Below, piece by piece: positions 30,580 to 39,292 of a DNA stretch of 64,000 bases; within the stretch, counting starts at the first letter, position 1, and the number at the start of each line of letters is the position of its first letter. Source of the stretch: Planctomycetota bacterium (GTDB lineage: Bacteria; Planctomycetota; Planctomycetia; Gemmatales; Gemmataceae); contig JACPPF010000046.1 in the NCBI GenBank assembly GCA_016191165.1, positions 19,912 to 83,911 of the forward strand, given 5' to 3'. A program made the translations under genes and the position numbers. The notes beneath the pieces are model-generated. The model searched no databases and had not been told where the DNA came from. It worked only from the letters and a program-made list of their open reading frames with translations.

Positions 30580-31688
30580 GGCAATCGCATACGAAACTCC
30601 GCGCCTGGCGCCCAATCGAACACGATCAACTCAGACGGCTCGCCAACCGCGATTTGCCGCGCTGGCAAGCCCAAGAGTTCGCGTGGGCGATTGGATGCCA
30701 TGTCAATCGTGTCGGCCAGCGAGGTTTCGCCGAGCCGAAGCACGTTGGCGACGCAGGTGTCAGTGAACGCCCAGGCGCCGGCGAGATAAGGGGTGCCGGA
30801 CACTACAATCTTTCCCGTGGGAAGAACCTCGAAGTCGTGTTCCCACTGACGATAGGCACCAGGTGCAAGGCCTGCGAGAGGGCTGGCATCGCAGGTGAGA
30901 ATGAGCCGGGCGGGCGTCTTCACACGCAGAATGCAGCGCATCACGCTGTCGGGGAGATGATGCCCGTCCCCGATCATGCTTGCCCAGAGCTGATCCGAAG
31001 CAAGTTGTTCCCAAAGATAGTTGTCATGCCGTGGCAGCACGGCGTGCGAGCCGTTGCCCAGGTGCGTGCTGATCTTGGCCCCGACGTTGATGGCGTCGCG
31101 GATGCAGGCGGGTGACGCGCCGGTATGCCCCAACGCCACGATTACGCCGGTCCGTGCGGCCTGCTCAACGAAGGGCAAAGCGCCTGGCATCTCCGGCGCG
31201 ACCGTTAACATGCGAATCATGCCATGCGCGGCCTCTTCCTGAAAGCGGCGAAACTCATCCCAGCAGGGCGGACGAACGTGCTGCTTTGGATGCGCGCCGC
31301 GCGGGCCGTCGTCGGCGGAAATGTAGGGACCTTCGAGGTGGATTCCGACAATCGCCTGCGCCAGTTCCGGATCCTCCGCACAGGCTTCGCGAATCGTGCG
31401 GAACCCGTGCATCAGAGCATCAAAGGAACCGGTGACAAGCGTCGGCAGAAGTTGCGCAATGCCGTGCTGCTGGCAAACGCGGACGACATGGCGAATCTGT
31501 GCGCCGGTGAGCGTGTCGGAGTTAAAGCTGATCTTGTCGCAGCCGTTGATCTGCACATCGCAAAACGCAGGTGCGACCCAGGGCAGGTCGGCCTCGTCGG
31601 GGATCGGCTCGATGCCCGATATCTTGCCCTGCTCGCAAGTTATGTCGAGCGGTTGGGCGGTGCGGTAGTGGCGTGCGCGCACGTGCAT
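30567..31688 (-). CDS. nagA: N-acetylglucosamine-6-phosphate deacetylase
   Basis: A 373-residue amidohydrolase. It removes the acetyl group from GlcNAc-6-phosphate in amino-sugar and peptidoglycan recycling. Family landmarks are PAFCDVQINGCDKISFN, the metal-ligand glutamate in VGIHLEGPYISADDGPRGAH, LGHTGASPACIRDAI and STHLGNGSHAVLPRHDN with metal and substrate histidines, and LTCDASPLAGLAPG with the catalytic aspartate. THLGNGSH stands where many family members have THLFNAM, so substrate range may differ slightly. No nagB or transport gene adjoins. The start has no strong ribosome site. Confidence 0.92.
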   Translation of the reverse strand: MHVRARHYRTAQPLDITCEQGKISGIEPIPDEADLPWVAPAFCDVQINGCDKISFNSDTLTGAQIRHVVRVCQQHGIAQLLPTLVTGSFDALMHGFRTIREACAEDPELAQAIVGIHLEGPYISADDGPRGAHPKQHVRPPCWDEFRRFQEEAAHGMIRMLTVAPEMPGALPFVEQAARTGVIVALGHTGASPACIRDAINVGAKISTHLGNGSHAVLPRHDNYLWEQLASDQLWASMIGDGHHLPDSVMRCILRVKTPARLILTCDASPLAGLAPGAYRQWEHDFEVLPTGKIVVSGTPYLAGAWAFTDTCVANVLRLGETSLADTIDMASNRPRELLGLPARQIAVGEPSELIVFDWAPGAEFRMRLPLAV

Positions 31689-31784
31689 GATGAAAGGTGA
31701 TGGTCAGGGACGTTTCTGTCGCGTTCTCAAGAATCCAGTCTTTCAAATAACACCCCTACAATTATCCTCGCCGATGAGTCGGTG

Positions 31785-32042
31785 TTATTCGGCATGGGAC
31801 GCGTCCTCTTTTCCAGGCGCAGTGCTGGCCGGGGAATCGATAATCTGCACCACGCTATCGTGGTCGAAGTAGATCGGCACAGGGCCAGGCGCCATGAAAA
31901 TGGCGACGCCTTGACGCATCACCGTTGCCTCGGGGTGGTCGATCTCGAATCGCTTGTCGCCGTGGAGCTCGACCGTGAATGGCTTGAATGGCCTGCGACG
32001 TATCATGGCCAAAAGGACTTTCTCGAAATGTTCGGTGGTCAT
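31785..32042 (-). CDS. Small conserved-type protein of unknown function
   Basis: An 85-residue protein. The ATG at 32042 with GAGAGGAG just upstream is chosen over the track start at 32117. The sequence MTTEHFEKVLLAMIRRRPFKPFTVELHGDKRFEIDHPEATVMRQG suggests a small alpha/beta protein with an N-terminal helix and a strand pair. I recall short proteins with this RRPFKPF...L..G..F...HPE pattern from planctomycetes, but know no function. It is cytoplasmic, with no signal. It is followed by a 96-base gap and then nagA on the same strand. Confidence 0.7.
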   Translation of the reverse strand: MTTEHFEKVLLAMIRRRPFKPFTVELHGDKRFEIDHPEATVMRQGVAIFMAPGPVPIYFDHDSVVQIIDSPASTAPGKEDASHAE

Positions 32043-32137
32043 TTCTTGCTCCTCTCGACTTTCTTCCCTCATCGTAACATGGAGGCGCAAGAACCCCTGG
32101 GGTTCGGAGTACCTCACCCCAGGGCCTCCAGTCGCCG

Positions 32138-33595
<1,458 letters not shown>

Positions 33596-33788
33596 TTCCT
33601 GGATCTCCTGAAGGAAAGGTTGATCGCCTCGGTAGGCGTCCTGAGTATGGACATTTGTATAATATCCAAGTGCCATATTCGGGTCACTACCAAGGTATGA
33701 TAGGGGCGGACCTGCGCTCGGGACAACCAAAAATAATCGCTCATCATGGGTTGGCCAGGTTTCAAAGAAGCGTAGGTGACCGACAAAT

Positions 33789-34601
33789 TCATTCGCCAAA
33801 AAGAAGTGCCATCAAGCGGTCCGCCTGTCGGTAGTCACCGATGACCAGGTCCGCGCCGGCGCGCACGAGCCGATCACGCTTCCAGGCGTGAATGCCTTGC
33901 CGATTGACCTCATCGGATGCGACCGCCACGGCGACGCCGCCGGCGCGGCGCACCTCCTCGATCTCGACGTAGCCGTCGCCGAACCCCAGCAACTCTTCGC
34001 CTTGCAAGCCATGCTCCCGCACGATGCGATCGACGATCATTTTCTTGGAAAAATTCTGGTGATTATCGAGGGCGCCGTAGATATGCGTCCCAAAGAACTC
34101 AGTCAAGCCAAGCAAGGCCGCCTCGTGTTTGACAAACGTCTCGTCGGTGCCGCTGGCAAGAATGAGCGTCAAGCCGCGCTCGTGCAGCCGACGTAGCAAC
34201 GTGTGGCTTCCTGGCACGGTCCAGTCGTCAGGCGTGTTCTGTCCCCCTGCGAGCGCGTCCAGCCGGCCTTGAATGCGCCGCATGAGCCGGGCGTGATATT
34301 CATGTTTGTAGGCGAGTGGTTCCAGCGGTTTGCCGCCGCGTTTCTCGATCTCCTCGACAAGCTGAATCATCTGGTAGATCGTCTGCTTCCCGTTGAGCCG
34401 CATGACGAATTCTTCGACGGTGGCGGCCAATTCGGAGTCCGACTCCGGCGTGCCGGTGGCGCGCAGGAACTCGACCATCATCGGCATCATGACCTGCGGC
34501 CAACCCTCGCGAATCAAGGACAGGGTACCGTCGAAATCGAAGAGGACGAAGCGAAATCGGCCGCGCGGGAAATCGGGACGCAGCAGTTCGATCTCGTTCA
34601 T
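33789..34601 (-). CDS. HAD-superfamily hydrolase
   Basis: A 270-residue protein. The ATG at 34601 ([18 protein letters not shown]) preceded by GAGAAG is preferred over 34889. HAD motif I is [12 protein letters not shown] with the nucleophile aspartate, motif II is [11 protein letters not shown], a lysine follows in [10 protein letters not shown], and motif III/IV is [20 protein letters not shown] cap domain (about residues 40-140) is inserted after motif I. These are phosphatases or phosphoglucomutases of cytoplasmic metabolites; the substrate is not evident. It is divergent from the YbaK-like gene and lies upstream of ahcY on the same strand with a gap of 193 bases. Confidence 0.85.
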   Translation of the reverse strand: MNEIELLRPDFPRGRFRFVLFDFDGTLSLIREGWPQVMMPMMVEFLRATGTPESDSELAATVEEFVMRLNGKQTIYQMIQLVEEIEKRGGKPLEPLAYKHEYHARLMRRIQGRLDALAGGQNTPDDWTVPGSHTLLRRLHERGLTLILASGTDETFVKHEAALLGLTEFFGTHIYGALDNHQNFSKKMIVDRIVREHGLQGEELLGFGDGYVEIEEVRRAGGVAVAVASDEVNRQGIHAWKRDRLVRAGADLVIGDYRQADRLMALLFGE

Positions 34602-34736
34602 GTGGACTTCTCGGGTGGGGCCGCAAGCAGCATATCCGTTATTCTCCGCACGTTCGGACCATCGGCAAGCGTGAATTTGGGCGAACCAGTCAAACTGCTC
34701 GCGAAATGCCGGTCGAAAGGTGTTTGAATAGGCGAG

Positions 34737-35258
34737 ATGGAAAAGCCAACGCACCCGAAACCACGGGCGATCACGATGCGCGTATCTCAATACCTTCTGG
34801 ATCAACACATTCGCTTCGAGGAGATGGTCCATGCGCCGGCGTTCACCTCGCAGAAACTGGCGCGGTCGTTGCGCGTTTCGGGGTGGCACGTCATGAAGAG
34901 CGTCCTACTCAAGGGACCGGGCGGTTTTTTCGTCGCGGTCTTGCCGGCGGCCGACCGGATCGACCTGAAGCGATTAAGCTTTCCGCTGGGCGGGGAAGTC
35001 CGTCTCGCGTCCGCGGCGGAACTTTGCGACCGGTTCCCCGATTGCGAATGGGGCGCCTTGACCCCGTTCGGCCGGCTCTATGGACTTGCCACCGTTCTGG
35101 AATCCTCCATTCCCCTGGAGGCGACCATCGTCTTCGAGGCCCAGCGTCACGCGCTGGCGATTCGGATGTCGTGCAGCGATTTCGTGAAACTGGAACGCCC
35201 CGAACGCCTGAGATTTGCCCTGGAAACCAAAACGACGCCGCGACCGCACGCGGGTTGA
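34737..35258 (+). CDS. YbaK/prolyl-tRNA-editing domain protein
   Basis: A 173-residue protein; an alternative start at 34776 (MRVSQYLLDQHIRFEEM) removes 13 residues. The YbaK fold is recognisable: HIRFEEMVHAPAFTSQKLARSL, then GWHVMKSVLLKGPGGFFVAVLPAADRIDLKRL, the region LASAAELCDRFPDCEWGALTPFG, and the late VFEAQRHALAIRMSCSDFVKL. Members hydrolyse mischarged aminoacyl-tRNA in trans or share that fold. The key lysine of YbaK/ProX-type proteins is plausibly the one in VMKSVLLKG. Which aminoacyl-tRNA is edited is unknown. Confidence 0.8.
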   Translation: MEKPTHPKPRAITMRVSQYLLDQHIRFEEMVHAPAFTSQKLARSLRVSGWHVMKSVLLKGPGGFFVAVLPAADRIDLKRLSFPLGGEVRLASAAELCDRFPDCEWGALTPFGRLYGLATVLESSIPLEATIVFEAQRHALAIRMSCSDFVKLERPERLRFALETKTTPRPHAG

Positions 35259-35317
35259 CCTGAAAAAATCGCCGCGCGAACGCTTTGCCGCAAGCGGCGA
35301 AAAAACCCGAACCCGCG

Positions 35318-35761
35318 TCAGCCGAAGATTTCGTTCAGTTTCTTTTGTCGATGGGCCAGCAACTTATCCAGATCCTTTTGAATGGCGGCGGCGGTCACGA
35401 TCATGCCGAGCATGCCGCCGGGCGGTTCAAAGTCGATCGCCTCGACGATTTTCGCACCCGAGCCTGTCGCCTCGAAATGGTGGGAGTGCAGCCAGCGGGC
35501 GAACGGGCCTTGCTTTTGCTCCAGGGCGATTAGTTTTTCCAGGTCGAAGGCCGCTACTTCCTGAATGATTTGCTGCGAGATGCCCCAGCGCCGTCCCTTC
35601 CACACAAGCCGGGCGCCCGTTGTAATCACTGCTGGCGCGGACACCAGTTCCAGGTTCAACTCCGGCGGGGCCAGTTGCACGAGGTTCTTGGGTTTGCTGA
35701 AAAACGAGAACAGGTCGGCAACCGACGCGGAAACTTCCAGCGTGGCAGTATAATGAGGCAT
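35318..35761 (-). CDS. SRPBCC-family ligand-binding protein
   Basis: A 147-residue protein with GAGGAAC before the ATG. It starts MPHYTATLEVSASVADLFSFFSKPKNLVQLAPPE, a typical beginning of START/Bet-v1-like (SRPBCC, polyketide cyclase/dehydrase) proteins, and continues with alternating strands and a long C-terminal helix (AAAIQKDLDKLLAHRQKKL). Such proteins bind hydrophobic ligands in a helix-grip cavity. Cytoplasmic. Ligand unknown. It is divergent from miaA with a 69-base gap. Confidence 0.8.
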   Translation of the reverse strand: MPHYTATLEVSASVADLFSFFSKPKNLVQLAPPELNLELVSAPAVITTGARLVWKGRRWGISQQIIQEVAAFDLEKLIALEQKQGPFARWLHSHHFEATGSGAKIVEAIDFEPPGGMLGMIVTAAAIQKDLDKLLAHRQKKLNEIFG

Positions 35762-35830
35762 GAAAAGTTCCTCAAGCCCCGGGGTGAGCGAAGCGAACCC
35801 CTCGGATCATGTTGATACCATACGCCACTC

Positions 35831-36823
35831 ATGTTGCCGACGCCATTCCAAAACGCGCTAGTTTTTACCGGGCCGACCGGTTCCGGCAAGACGAAACTCG
35901 CCATCGAACTGGCGCAGCGCCTCGACGCCGAGATCGTGTCGATGGATTCGATGGCACTGTATCGCCGGATGGACATCGGCACCGCCAAGCCGACGCAGGC
36001 CGAGCGAGCTTTGGCTCCGCACCACTTGCTCGACGTCCTGGAGCCGTGGGAATCCGCCAGCGTCGCGTGGTGGCTGGACGAGGCGAAAAAATGTTGCGCC
36101 GCGATTGAGAGTCGAGGTAAGCAAGTGCTGATCGTCGGCGGAACGCCACTCTACTTGAAGGCGCTTTTGTGCGGCCTGTTCGACGGTCCTCCCGCGGATG
36201 ACGCGATACGGCAACGCCTTCGGCACGAAGCCGAACTCCTCGGTCCGGCTGCCCTACATCGGCGCTTGACAGCCCTCGATCCGCTGTCGGCCCAGCGCAT
36301 TCATCCCAACGACGTTCGCCGCATGATCCGCGCCCTGGAGGTGCAGGAACTCACGGGCAGGCCGCTGAGCGCCTGGCAAACACAGTGGGGGGCCGACAGC
36401 GGACGGCAGGCATCCGGCAGCGGGCAGAGGTCGGGACATGGTGACAAGCCGGATTCCGCTTCTTTGCTGCCAGCTATCCTGTGGCTTGACATTCCCCGCG
36501 ATGAGCTTTACGCTCGCATCGATCGCCGTGTTGAAATGATGTTCGCATCCGGCCTGGTGGAGGAAGCGCGGCGTTTGCGCGGGCTGGAAATGCCTCTGAG
36601 CAAGGAAGCGGAAAAGGCGGTCGGGTATCAGGAAATCTTTGACATGCTGGATGGAAAGGCTACACTGGATAAAACGATCACGTTAGTGCAAATGCGCAGT
36701 CGCAACCTGGCGAAACGGCAGATCACGTGGTTTCGTCATCTTCCCGATTGCCAGCCCGCCACGAAGGAATTGACATGGTCGCTCTTACAGTCCAAAATGA
36801 AGCAAAAGCGCGGCCTTTCGTAA
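35831..36823 (+). CDS. miaA: tRNA dimethylallyltransferase
   Basis: A 330-residue enzyme that adds a dimethylallyl group to N6 of adenosine 37 in tRNAs reading U-starting codons. The P-loop is VFTGPTGSGKTKLAIELA. The signature VSMDSMALYRRMDIGTAKPT and the downstream HHLLDVLEPWESASVAWW, VGGTPLYLKAL, HPNDVRRMIRALEV, VGYQEIFDMLDG and RSRNLAKRQITWFR are all present. About 30 residues near position 185-215 (GADSGRQASGSGQRSGHGDK) look like low-complexity extra sequence, possibly from a repeat insertion. The start lacks a clear ribosome site. Confidence 0.96.
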   Translation: MLPTPFQNALVFTGPTGSGKTKLAIELAQRLDAEIVSMDSMALYRRMDIGTAKPTQAERALAPHHLLDVLEPWESASVAWWLDEAKKCCAAIESRGKQVLIVGGTPLYLKALLCGLFDGPPADDAIRQRLRHEAELLGPAALHRRLTALDPLSAQRIHPNDVRRMIRALEVQELTGRPLSAWQTQWGADSGRQASGSGQRSGHGDKPDSASLLPAILWLDIPRDELYARIDRRVEMMFASGLVEEARRLRGLEMPLSKEAEKAVGYQEIFDMLDGKATLDKTITLVQMRSRNLAKRQITWFRHLPDCQPATKELTWSLLQSKMKQKRGLS

Positions 36824-36852
36824 TCAAAGCAGCCAAGCCGAGGACAAATACG

Positions 36853-36971
36853 AATCACGAAAACTCGAAAAAAAACACGAAACGAAATGCTTCAGGGAGT
36901 AATAGGGAAGGACGATAACAAGCCTCTTCCGCCTCCATTTCGTGTTTTCGTACTTTCGCGTTTTCGTGATT
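36853..36971. repeat. Inverted AT-rich repeat (AATCACGAAAAC type)
   Basis: AATCACGAAAACTCGAAA ... CACGAAACGAAAT is mirrored by ATTTCGTGTTTTCG ... CGTTTTCGTGATT across a spacer of about 55 bases. Translation gives the NHENSKKNTKR type peptide that recurs in dispersed repeats of several bacteria. It lies between miaA and the FHA gene. Confidence 0.75.
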
Positions 36972-37020
36972 GAATCTTGTATCCGACCGGCGCAGGCCAT
37001 CCCTAAGGAGCCCACCACCC

Positions 37021-37761
37021 ATGGCGAGAGCCTCGGTGACGTTTCAGGTGTTGGAAGGAATTGATCGCGGGCGTGTTTACCGCGAGTTGCCAATCCCCGT
37101 GTCCATCGGCCGGGAGGAGGGCAACACGCTGCGCCTCAACGACGAACGCGTGAGCCGCTTCCACGCCAAGGTCCAGGTTGACGACGACGATTACATCTTG
37201 ACTGACCTGGAAAGCACGAACGGCACCCGGGTCAATGGTACCGCGATTCAGATACGCCGGCTGCGCGTGGGCGACCGGGTCGGCGTGGGCCGGTCGCTTT
37301 TGCTCTTTGGATCCAACGAGGAGATCGCCGCCCGGATGGCCAGTCTCGCTGGCGTCGGCGCAACACCTTCCCCGCTGGCCCTCGGCGGCGATGCCGAGCT
37401 TCTGGGCGAACCGAACAGCGATCGGCAGACGCTCGCCGGGCAACTTGATCTCAACCTCGATTTCGACGTCAACCTCGCCGAGCCAGCACGCCTGACATCC
37501 GACGCGCTTTTCATCGGCACCAAGGCATTGCCGCCGCTTCCGCTCAAGATGACCCCGTCGCAAGCCGCCCGTTTGGCGGAGATTCTCGATTACCTGCACC
37601 AGGGCCTGACCCAAGCGACGGAGAACATTCAGGCCAAGGACGACGGCACTCAGGTGACCCTCGATTACACCGACTGGCAGCGCGTGGTCGCGATTCAGAT
37701 GTTGCTCGCTCGCTATTTACGTCTGGTCGCCGACCCGCCGGAAATGGATGAGAAGGCTTGA
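37021..37761 (+). CDS. FHA-domain protein near the T6SS locus
   Basis: A 246-residue protein from the ATG at 37021 (MARASVTFQVLEG) with AAGGAG upstream. The forkhead-associated domain spans residues 5-105: RELPIPVSIGREEGNTLRL, the phosphothreonine-binding loop VSRFHAKV, and LTDLESTNGTRVNG. The C-terminal 60 residues are helical (LAEILDYLHQGLTQATENIQ). FHA proteins bind phosphothreonine and accompany many T6SS loci (TagH/Fha) under threonine-kinase control; the position 1.5 kb before clpV is compatible with that. It lacks the long TagH C-terminal region, so a general signalling role is also possible. Confidence 0.85.
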   Translation: MARASVTFQVLEGIDRGRVYRELPIPVSIGREEGNTLRLNDERVSRFHAKVQVDDDDYILTDLESTNGTRVNGTAIQIRRLRVGDRVGVGRSLLLFGSNEEIAARMASLAGVGATPSPLALGGDAELLGEPNSDRQTLAGQLDLNLDFDVNLAEPARLTSDALFIGTKALPPLPLKMTPSQAARLAEILDYLHQGLTQATENIQAKDDGTQVTLDYTDWQRVVAIQMLLARYLRLVADPPEMDEKA

Positions 37762-37884
37762 CGCCGCCGGCGGCTTCGCGCTCTCACGGCGCCAGGCGAA
37801 CGCTACGCCGCAAGCAGCGAATTCCGGGCGCTGACAAAACACCTCACAGTAAGCACGTCAAGCTATACTCCGCGCGGTCAGAAC

Positions 37885-37971
37885 TGACACATGTACTAGC
37901 CCGCAGCGTAAGCAAGGGTCTGCTCACATTACCCTTGCTTACGCTGCGGGCTGGCAGGTTCCAATGTGTCA
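37885..37971. repeat. Family A palindrome, copy 4, with outer inverted repeat
   Basis: An inner stem of CTAGCCCGCAGCGTAAGCAAGGGT and its near-complement lies at 37896-37954. An outer pair TGACACAT / ATGTGTCA adds a second inverted repeat, so the element has two nested arms like the structure at 21.7 kb. Confidence 0.9.
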
Positions 37972-38056
37972 CACCTGCCCGCGCGAGGTATAACCCGAAC
38001 GGAGCAATCTCTCAGATTCGACCGAGGCAAGACACTTTTGAATCGCTTCGTTCTTA

Positions 38057-38185
38057 ATGTGCGCTCGCTCTGGCCTGTTGGCGACGGCGACCGAAGGCCA
38101 AGGCGGCTGGGTTGATCTGGCTGAACCGATTATCGTGAGGGCCGGAGAAGCGTTCATTGCGGTGCCAGCGGAGCAAGACCGATGA
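38057..38185 (+). CDS. Possible 42-residue protein
   Basis: The frame reads MCARSGLLATATEGQGGWVD, continues LAEPIIVRAGEAFIAVPAEQ and ends at a TGA. Composition of the second half is protein-like, but there is no clear ribosome site and no recognised homologue. Its stop overlaps the ATG of the next small frame (ATGA). Confidence 0.2.
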   Translation: MCARSGLLATATEGQGGWVDLAEPIIVRAGEAFIAVPAEQDR

Positions 38186-38331
38186 AAATCGGAAATCCCT
38201 GGATAGCCCGGTCGAAAAAAATGCACGCGCAGGGACTGGCGAGAAGCGCCAAGAAAAAATATCAAAATCGTTTGATATCGCATTGGCCACCGATCAGGCT
38301 CATGGTTGGTATGGCCGAGTCCTCGACGTAA
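38182..38331 (+). CDS. Possible 49-residue basic protein
   Basis: Starts at an ATGA overlap with the previous small frame and reads MKIGNPWIARSKKMHAQGLA ... KKKYQNRLISHWPP. It is basic, with no recognised domain. It could be a chance frame. Confidence 0.15.
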   Translation: MKIGNPWIARSKKMHAQGLARSAKKKYQNRLISHWPPIRLMVGMAESST

Positions 38332-38418
38332 CGGCGAACCCTCGCTCCTGACCAAGGGGAACGGAAGGGGCGGCTGTCTTGCCTTTCTCGAAAACAACAT
38401 GATCTGAGAGGATATTCT

Positions 38419-39090
38419 ATGTCGCAGGCTGAGATGAAAAAAAAAGGCGCCTGGAGGCAGGTTGCCGTGGTAACTGACAAAAAGAGTGTTCCGGTTGGTT
38501 CAAGCACATTGATGAGCGTTGACGGGGACCACTACATCGTGACCGTGAACGGTAAGCCGTTCCAGACAGGAAACGTGAAGGTTGAGGGCGAGCATTCCCC
38601 GCGGCAAGCGGACGTGATTGTTTCAGATGGGCCTCACGCGGGAAAAACCTTGTTGCTGATTTCCAAAGTCGAGGGAGACGTGTTGATATCGTGTATGGCC
38701 CCACCTGGAGCGCCGCGGCCAACGGAATTCAAAAGTGAACCAGGGAGCGGTCATACTCTCAGTGTCTGGCTGCGAACGGAATCCACCAGCGTCGCGCCGA
38801 TCGCGCCTTTGACTCGGAGAACGTGGTTAGCGTTGGGCGTCTTGGTCTTTCTGGCATTGATTGCCTGGTCGGCGCGAGGGGACCTGGAAAATAACGTCGC
38901 CCACTGGGCCGCCATGTTGGCGGGCGGGGTCGCCTGCATGCTTCTCATCACGGCCGTGGGCGTCTACTCGCGTTGGCCATTGCCGACGACCGTGGCTACG
39001 GGGCTCGGATTCACGATCGCGCTCGGCGTTTTGAGGAAGTGCGTGGAGCAGTCACACCGGCAATGGGTGAGTTTGGCGCTATTGTGGTAA
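38419..39090 (+). CDS. TIGR03067-like domain protein with C-terminal membrane helices
   Basis: A 223-residue protein. Residues 8-115 match the pattern of the planctomycete TIGR03067 domain: GAWRQVAVVTDKKSVPVG, LMSVDGDHYIVTVNGKPFQTG, QADVIVSDGPHAGKTLLLI, VLISCMAPPGAPRPTEF. The C-terminal part holds at least two membrane helices (WLALGVLVFLALIAW and AAMLAGGVACMLLITAVGVY) and a third near 195-210. GAGAGGA lies upstream of the start. There is no N-terminal signal, so the domain probably faces the cytoplasm. Function unknown. The end of the frame may be shifted: another frame encodes a further hydrophobic segment (39063-39164). It lies between the FHA gene and the convergent clpV. Confidence 0.7.
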   Translation: MSQAEMKKKGAWRQVAVVTDKKSVPVGSSTLMSVDGDHYIVTVNGKPFQTGNVKVEGEHSPRQADVIVSDGPHAGKTLLLISKVEGDVLISCMAPPGAPRPTEFKSEPGSGHTLSVWLRTESTSVAPIAPLTRRTWLALGVLVFLALIAWSARGDLENNVAHWAAMLAGGVACMLLITAVGVYSRWPLPTTVATGLGFTIALGVLRKCVEQSHRQWVSLALLW

Positions 39091-39164
39091 GCGGTTCGAC
39101 GGCCTTGGTCGTGTCCCTGGTCGCCACGGCCTGTTTCATGCAAGTGGCTAAAAGAGTTGAGTAA
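39063..39164 (+). CDS. Possible 33-residue membrane peptide or shifted tail of the preceding gene
   Basis: The frame starting MGEFGAIVVSGSTALVVSLV and ending FMQVAKRVE encodes a clear hydrophobic helix with a basic end. It overlaps the preceding gene's last 28 bases in another frame. It may be the true C-terminal helix after a frameshift or an overlapping micro-gene. Confidence 0.25.
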   Translation: MGEFGAIVVSGSTALVVSLVATACFMQVAKRVE

Positions 39165-39238
39165 CGTAAGGCAGTCATGCCAATCGAAACCGCCGGCCCC
39201 TGGGTCGCCGTCACGAGAAAAGTGGCGCTTTCCGACTA

Positions 39239-39276
39239 GGTTTGGCGCACGCACGACGCCGGGCGAGCGCCAAACC
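39239..39276. terminator. Palindrome downstream of clpV (GTTTGGCGC variant)
   Basis: GGTTTGGCGC and GCGCCAAACC with a few internal mismatches form a stem of about 14 bases. It lies 16 bases after the clpV stop, between convergent genes, as expected for a bidirectional terminator. Confidence 0.5.
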
Positions 39277-39292
39277 CAGGCGGCGATCCGGG

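Larger units (their letters stand above)
37762..38418. other. Intergenic region with repeats and possible tiny frames
   Basis: About 650 bases. The first part resembles the GAACGCTACGCCGCAAGC repeats; a family A palindrome lies at 37885-37971; two tiny candidate frames lie at 38057-38331. The track ORFs on the minus strand (37969-38400 and 38054-38290) are arginine- and proline-rich shadows. Confidence 0.5.

Noticed and set aside
33596-33788. Possible SAH riboswitch upstream of ahcY
   Set aside because: The leader is long enough, but the conserved core and pseudoknot could not be matched by eye. An Infernal search with the SAH riboswitch model would decide.
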